Assembly: GCF_001295265.1 (NCBI RefSeq)
Contig: NZ_LJOD01000002.1
Span: 310,001 to 374,000, forward strand
Direction: 5' to 3'
Origin: Chryseobacterium indologenes
GTDB lineage: Bacteria; Bacteroidota; Bacteroidia; Flavobacteriales; Weeksellaceae
Length of the DNA: 64,000 nucleotides
Each line of letters starts with the position of its first letter. Within the stretch, counting starts at the first letter, position 1. This document shows, in pieces, positions 62,548 through 64,000 of this stretch. The notes under the pieces are model-generated. The model was not told where the DNA came from and did not search any database. It saw nothing but the letters and a program-made list of their open reading frames with translations. The position numbers were made by a program, and so were the translations under genes.

Positions 62548-63221
62548 GACTTTATTGTACTTTTTTCTTTTAAATTTTTTTTCCAGTTAAGGTATCCTAA
62601 GATAGCCATTATTGTAAATACCAAATATTGAACCGAAGTGATGCCAAGCTCTTTAAAAATCATCATAGGAATACAAATAAAATCTCCGATGATCCAGAAA
62701 AACCAGTTCTCAATGCGCTGTTTGGCCATAAACCACATTCCTACTAAAAATATAGAAGTGGTAAGTACATCCAGCCAGTTGGCCCAGTCAAGATGGTACA
62801 GTCCCAGGTTGGTTCCTTCCATGGAAAAATGATTGTCAATATAAGGCTTGTAATAATACACAAGTGTTACCAATGCCAGGCTGATCAAAAAAAGGAGGCC
62901 TGCAAACATCTTTTCCTTCTGGCTGGCCCAGGAAACTTCCACATGAATATGATCTTCGGAATTTTTAGACCATAAAATCCAGCCGTAAATACTCATGGCA
63001 GTATAATATACATTGATCATGCAGTCTCCCAGTAATCCGAAGTTATAAAGAATATATACGTAGATCAGTGTGGAAATAATACCGGTGGGGTATACCCAGA
63101 TGTTTTTTCTGATGGAGAAATAGACACTCAGAATACCGAAAAAAGCTCCCGAAGCCTCCAGCATGATTTGCAAAGTATCATAATTTTCATAGGGCTTTAC
63201 AAAGAGATCATATAAATTCAT
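62544..63221 (-). CDS. pnuC: PnuC-family nicotinamide riboside (vitamin) transporter
   Basis: A 225-residue inner-membrane protein with seven or so spans and the PnuC features YPTGIISTLIYVYILYNFGL, MSIYGWILW, ANWLDVLTTSIFLVGMW and NWFFWIIGD. PnuC moves nicotinamide riboside by facilitated diffusion, trapped by phosphorylation; some relatives carry thiamine (PnuT), and no thiamine or nadR gene here decides between them. I use the ATG at 63221 (MNLYDLFVKP): the TTG at 63239 lies in the promoter. It overlaps the next gene by 4 bases. Confidence 0.92.
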   Translation of the reverse strand: MNLYDLFVKPYENYDTLQIMLEASGAFFGILSVYFSIRKNIWVYPTGIISTLIYVYILYNFGLLGDCMINVYYTAMSIYGWILWSKNSEDHIHVEVSWASQKEKMFAGLLFLISLALVTLVYYYKPYIDNHFSMEGTNLGLYHLDWANWLDVLTTSIFLVGMWFMAKQRIENWFFWIIGDFICIPMMIFKELGITSVQYLVFTIMAILGYLNWKKNLKEKSTIKS

Positions 63222-63226
63222 GCGGT

Positions 63227-63280
63227 CAAAAATAAACAAAAAATTAACACTTCCGGAAATAATTTAAATAAAGTGTTAAT
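63227..63280 (-). promoter_or_regulatory. pnuC promoter with upstream inverted repeat
   Basis: The -7 box TATTTTTG (minus strand, 63227-63234) ends 5 bases before the ATG. ATTAACACTT (63243-63252) and AAGTGTTAAT (63271-63280) form a perfect 10-bp inverted repeat with an 18-base spacer covering the -33 region, a candidate operator in this divergent gap. Confidence 0.5.
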
Positions 63281-63386
63281 CAGTTTTTTAGGCTGTTTTA
63301 TATAAAATAAATCATTAAAGTTTATCAATAAACGTTAAGGTTTGTAAAATTTTTATATTTTCGTAAATCCTTAATAAATAAAAAAC

Positions 63387-64000
63387 ATGTCTAAAATTTG
63401 GGTTAAGAAGCCGCTAAGTGCCTATGAGGCAGATATGCAGAAAAGTGAGCTGAAGAAAGTCCTTGGAAAATGGAGTTTAACAGCAATTGGAGTAGGTGCC
63501 ATCATTGGTGGTGGAATTTTTGTTCTTACCGGAACCGGAGCTTATTACCACGCAGGGCCGGCATTGGCCATTTCGTTTATTATAGCAGGTATAGCCTGTG
63601 TTTTTGCAGCATTATGTTATGCAGAATTTGCCTCTATTATTCCTGTTGAAGGTTCTGCTTATGCGTATGCATATGGAACGGTAGGCGAAATTTTTGCCTG
63701 GGCTATGGGGTGGTGTCTCATTCTGGAATATGCCATGGCAAGTATGGCCGTTTCCGTGAGCTGGTCCGGATATTTCACCAAATTTTTGAAAATTTTCGGC
63801 GTTCATTTACCCGCCTATCTTACTTCCGATCCTGCAAGTTATACCGGAGAAGGGTTTTCAATGAATCTTCCTGCATTTATCCTTGTTTTGCTGATTACCG
63901 CATTGTTGGTAAAAGGAACAAAGGAAGCAGCAGGAGCCAATAACCTGATTGTATTATTAAAAACTTCAGCGGTTATTTTCGTAATCATTGCAGGGGTTTA
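63387..64000 (+). CDS. Amino acid permease (APC superfamily), 5' part
   Basis: The first 204 codons of an inner-membrane amino-acid transporter; the remainder lies beyond the window. The N-terminus KWSLTAIGVGAIIGGGIFVL carries the APC glycine-rich motif of span 1, and AALCYAEFASIIPVEGSAYAYAY is the span 2-3 signature. It resembles the YfnA/CAT type. Divergent from pnuC. Substrate specificity is not visible. Confidence 0.93.
   Translation, partial: MSKIWVKKPLSAYEADMQKSELKKVLGKWSLTAIGVGAIIGGGIFVLTGTGAYYHAGPALAISFIIAGIACVFAALCYAEFASIIPVEGSAYAYAYGTVGEIFAWAMGWCLILEYAMASMAVSVSWSGYFTKFLKIFGVHLPAYLTSDPASYTGEGFSMNLPAFILVLLITALLVKGTKEAAGANNLIVLLKTSAVIFVIIAGV

Noticed and set aside
1..64000. tRNA, rRNA or tmRNA genes
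   Set aside because: I saw no cloverleaf-like sequence with a T-loop motif in any gap by eye. A covariance scan would be decisive.

Overview
The window looks like chromosome from a Flavobacteriia member of the Chryseobacterium type (Weeksellaceae). I infer this from the AT-rich DNA, the Bacteroidetes-type promoters (TTTG, about 19 bases, TAnnTTTG) before many genes, a SusC/SusD pair, a type IX secretion sorting tail on a subtilase, many Cys-lipoproteins with SC lipoboxes, and a short Cys-rich 'bacteriocin-like' peptide of a kind common in Chryseobacterium. No phage, IS element, CRISPR array, rRNA or tRNA gene is visible. Most genes are core metabolism; accessory interest lies in small genes and gaps.

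Layout. 1-6.5 kb: end of a surface/secreted protein gene, prephenate dehydratase (pheA), an acyl-CoA thioesterase, dnaA followed by a low-molecular-weight phosphatase and an RsmI-like methyltransferase, two small unknown genes, then a TlpA-like thioredoxin with a 38-residue hydrophobic peptide upstream. 6.8-11.9 kb: an AraC-type regulator followed by a TolC / HlyD-EmrA / MFS tripartite efflux set. 12.2-15.2 kb: an IutA-like hydroxamate-siderophore receptor and a methyltransferase. 15.3-17.3 kb: metG. 17.6-29.5 kb: a starch/maltodextrin utilisation locus (SusC, SusD, SusE-like, GH97 SusB, GH13 SusA-like, a SnoaL-like protein, an SLC45-type sugar symporter). Outer-membrane capture feeds periplasmic glucosidases, and the sugar then enters through the MFS symporter.

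29.7-37.8 kb: a pirin, an FMN reductase, then the purine cluster purM-purN-purH-purD-guaA. Several gaps here carry hairpin-forming intergenic repeats, and purH has a possibly structured leader. 38.2-49 kb: a GNAT-nitrilase fusion, the bacteriocin-like peptide, a UbiB-family kinase, a DEAD-box-type helicase with a DEFD motif, an SGNH hydrolase, several lipoproteins, a GNAT enzyme and a YqhD-type alcohol dehydrogenase. 49-57 kb: PEP carboxylase, a T9SS subtilase, then a sugar-nucleotide-like group (DegT aminotransferase, a frameshifted membrane-protein gene, galE, a Tam-like methyltransferase, a TagD-like nucleotidyltransferase). 57-64 kb: an outer-membrane beta-barrel receptor, mltG, dapF, an Asn/Gly-rich lipoprotein translationally coupled to pnuC, and the start of an amino-acid permease.

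Most interesting signals: a compact promoter-smORF-terminator unit before purM; two distant intergenic repeats sharing an exact 17-base core inside otherwise different hairpins; a possible RNA leader before purH; the double-glycine-leader Cys-rich peptide; several genes whose -7 box lies only 4-5 bases before the ATG (probably leaderless mRNAs); and a membrane-protein gene interrupted at a run of eight T.
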